Source of the DNA: Zygnema circumcarinatum
Lineage: Eukaryota; Streptophyta; Zygnematophyceae; Zygnematales; Zygnemataceae
Reading direction: 5' to 3'
Assembly: GCA_037447605.1 (NCBI GenBank)
Contig: CM074815.1
Coordinates: forward strand, 2,595,263 to 2,654,484
DNA length: 59,222 nucleotides
In this document: one piece after another, positions 56,866 through 59,222 of the stretch
How the letters are laid out: each line of letters begins with the position of its first letter
Numbering within the stretch: the first letter of the stretch is position 1
Translations under genes and position numbers: made by a program
Notes under the pieces: generated by a model
Seen by the model: only the letters and a program-made list of their open reading frames with translations
Databases searched by the model: none
What the model was told of the DNA's origin: nothing

Positions 56866-58659
56866 TCAACCCAATAGTTCCCCGTACTTTACATGCTCAC
56901 GAATCCGTTCCCGAACGGGAATCCGCTCAGTGTCAGTTTTGGTTCCACCGCGTCCTCCGTTTCCATTACCTTCCTCACCTTTTTTCTCTTCCGCCAAATT
57001 GTGCTTACACCCCATTTTCTCGTCCCCAATAGTCTTATTTCCATTTGACTTCCCTTGAACCCCAGGTTTCAACCGCCCTGCTACCCCTATTGTACCCTCG
57101 CTTTCTGGCTTCAGAATTTCCTTTTTCACTGCTTGGACCCACGCATTTTGCCACTGCGTCAGTTTTTCCGTTGACGGAACTGAATCCAGTTCTGCATGTG
57201 GCATCAACTCCTTCAACGGATTCCGTTCAACTGGGGCCACTTTGCCATGTTCTATGTTCCCGTTCCGTTGGAGAGGAGGCATCGTCGCTTTGCCGTCGGC
57301 ATCCGTTGGACGGATTTGCGTGACAACTGTCACGCTGGCCGTTCGAGTCAACTCGTCATCATGACTTCCGTTGACTTCCGTTGACTTCACTGAAGTAGGT
57401 TTAAGGCCACCGCTGACTTTTGTCTGCGCTCGCTTTTGTCGCTTCGCTCGTTCCCGCTCCCTTTTCCTCTGAGCAGAATAAAAACAAAGCAAAAAATGGT
57501 GGGAAGGGGAGGGAGAGGGAGAGGGAGAGGGAGAGGGAGAGGGAGAGGGAGAGGGAGAGGGAGGGGGAGAGGGAGAGAGAGGGAGAGAGGGAGAAGGAGA
57601 GGGAGAGGGAGAGGGAGAGGGAGAGGGAGAGGGAGAGGGAAGGGAGAGGGAGAGGGACAGGGAGAGGGAGAGGGAGAGAGAGAGGGAGAGGGACAGGGAG
57701 AGGGAGAGGGAGAGGGAGAGGGAGAGAGAGGGAGAGGGACAGGGAGGGGGAGAGGGAGAGGGAGAGGGAGAGGGAGAGGGAGAGGGAGAAAGAGAGGGAG
57801 TGGGAGGGGGAGAGGGAGAGGGAGATGGAGAGGGGAAGGGAGGGAGAAGGTCGGGAGGGAGGGGAGGGCGGGAGAGAAAGGGACAGAGGGAGAGAGAGGG
57901 GGAGACAGAGATTCACAGTGTTTAGTGTATAACGAGGAAAAGGGCTATCGCTCGTACGGACATGCGATGTGATGTGGCGTATGAAAGAGTGATGTGGTCT
58001 GATGCGTGACGTAACCTGACGTTGTCCGCCACGTCATCACATGATGCATGCCATACCATGCATCATGTGATGTGATGTGACACATGGTCATGCCATGACA
58101 TGAAATGATGAGACGTGACGTGAGATGACTTTAGAGACCAGATTGACTCGTTGACTTTTGTCTAAAGTGACGTCAGCAGTACGGACGGACCTGGACCTCC
58201 TTGTCCGTTGTCATGATTGCCTTGTAGACCGCAGGACGCACGCGCGCCTTCACGATGTTCCACAGGACGCCACCTGGCGACCTTTTTCTTTTTCGGTCAA
58301 CCGTCAGCTGCCCGCCGCACTTCTCAATCGCGTCAACCTGCCAATCACAAGCCGCCACGTGGCACCATTTTTTTTTTTTACTCAATCCAAAAAAGGACTC
58401 TTCATTTGTCTCCAAAGATAAAAACTAATCGACGAGTTACCAAACCCAAAACCCATTCCCGGGCGTCAGAAAAAAAAAAAAAAAGGGGGACAAAATTATT
58501 TTTTCTCATGCCCGAAGTCCATTTTTTTTTTTTTTTTCTTTTCTTCAGTTTACCTCGTTGAGGAGGCCCTGTACGGCCTCGAGCCCGAGCGTGTTCACGA
58601 GGTTCCACATCAGCCCTAATTTCGGCTCCTGCAACTTTCTGCAGCTCGTCTGAACAAAC
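56866..58659 (-). CDS. PHAX: PHAX-type RNA export adapter (RNA_GG_bind domain), 5' exons not found
   Basis: PHAX bridges capped snRNA to the CRM1 export receptor. Exons 58659-58554, 58337-58191 and 57468-56866 join in phase. The first two give the domain: [37 protein letters not shown], then [17 protein letters not shown], which match the PHAX pattern L.EP+..L...V..LG, EV.A.GG and RRTPGGVF..L. The next exon opens with a basic [17 protein letters not shown] stretch, as in PHAX after the domain, then a 180-residue unstructured tail with GNGNGGRGG near the end. The exon at 58659 starts in phase 2, so at least one 5' exon is missing; I did not find it in 58660-59222. The donor after EVQ is GTCCGT, which is weak. 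No leucine-rich export signal is visible. Confidence 0.82.
57505..57905. repeat. GAGAGG minisatellite in PHAX intron
   Basis: About 400 bp of GAGAGGGAGAGG with occasional GGGACAGGGAGAGG, starting about 25 nt upstream of the last PHAX exon. On the sense strand it is a polypyrimidine tract. Confidence 0.95.
58035..58072. repeat. Perfect 16-bp inverted repeat with 6-bp loop
   Basis: CATCACATGATGCATG, loop CCATAC, then the exact inverted complement. It lies in the PHAX intron 57469-58190. Confidence 0.95.
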
Positions 58660-58812
58660 CTGCAATCAAGAAAAACAATCAAAAGCAAACGGTCAACGGT
58701 CGACGGTCAGACATTTTTTAAACTAAAAATATGCGCCTTCATTGACCTCTTCCATAGTCCTTCGCCTTTTCTCTCTCTCTCTCACTCTCTCTCTCTCACT
58801 CTCACTCTCTCA

Positions 58813-58843
<31 letters not shown>

Positions 58844-59082
58844 CCTCTCTCCCATCCACCTTCATCACATCGAGCCGACAAATAAAAAAGAACATAAGCC
58901 GGACAGAAAATGAAGCACTGCAGAATGAGCGCACTCTCTCTCTCTCTCCCTTTCTCACTCTCCCTATCTCTCTCTCTCTCCCTCTCTCCCTCCCCTTACA
59001 TGGACAGCTGTCACTCTCTCTCACTCGCCCACGAGCGCGCCTCCCACCCGCAGCCCCTGCACGGCCTCCACGCCGTCAGATC
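58660..59082. other. Upstream of visible PHAX exons; CT-rich
   Basis: CT repeats at 58770-58850 and 58930-59000. On the minus strand 59043-59082 reads GVEAVQGLR followed by GTGGGAGG, similar to EAVQGLL of the PHAX exon at 58554; it may be a duplicated exon fragment or an exon of the next gene. Not firm enough to call. Confidence 0.3.
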
Positions 59083-59222
59083 AGCCTCTAGGGCCTAGGG
59101 GCCTAGGCCTAGGGCTAGGGGCTAGGGGGGAGGGGCCTAGGCCTAGGGCTAGGGGCTAGGGGGGAGGGGCCTAGGTGGGAGGGGCCTAGGGGGGAGGGGC
59201 CTAGGTGGGAGGGGCCTAGGGG
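59083..59222. repeat. CCTAGGGG / GGGCTAGGGG repeat at window end
   Basis: Units GGGGCCTAGG and GGGCTAGGGGCTAGG run to the edge; the array continues outside. Confidence 0.95.

Overview
This is nuclear DNA of a eukaryote. The genes are split by GT-AG introns, starts have a Kozak-like context (GCCATGG), and simple repeats (CT/GA, GGGA, AT) and TTTAGGG/CCCTAAA telomere-type repeats fill most introns and spacers. The methionine sulfoxide reductase has a plant-type plastid presequence with no signal peptide in front. The succinate dehydrogenase iron-sulfur subunit also reads as plant-like. I therefore favour an alga with a primary plastid (green lineage, perhaps a prasinophyte or early streptophyte alga). 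That is inference, and a chromerid or other alga is not excluded.

Layout: plastid MsrA (-, 1-1051, cut by the window edge); a CAMK-like Ser/Thr kinase (+, 3021-6142); a gene-poor stretch with LTR-like fragments and a 7-bp satellite (6143-11400); a kinase with an MLKL-like N-terminal helical domain (-, 13130-11413, one frameshift); two paralogous pentameric ligand-gated ion channel genes placed head to head (-, 26274-14104 and +, 27092-33985); sdhB (-, 36403-34811); an unrecognised multi-pass membrane protein (+, 38935-45533); two paralogous intronless orphan genes (-, 48499-48026 and 53338-52886); and a PHAX-type RNA export adapter (-, 58659-56866, 5' end not found). Three copies of one foldback transposable element (37060, 50422, 55759) lie in the spacers. 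One of them sits inside a second, different inverted-repeat element.

The most striking part is 14-34 kb. I rebuilt both channel genes exon by exon. They share intron positions and phases, equal exon sizes (60, 60 and 111, 111 nt), and the N-terminal GQG..PP motif. Both lack the classical Cys-loop cysteines but carry a different conserved motif, CSRxC-x6-CC-x3-WLP. They fire from an 817-bp shared promoter that holds a 24-bp tandem repeat built around the palindrome GCCACGTGGC. Their pore helices differ at the charge filter, so one may be anion-selective and the other cation-selective. One intron of the minus-strand channel is a 5.9-kb CCCCTAG/CCCCTGG array that is G-rich in the transcript. The other genes are housekeeping or unknown, and I see no operon-like functional link between them.
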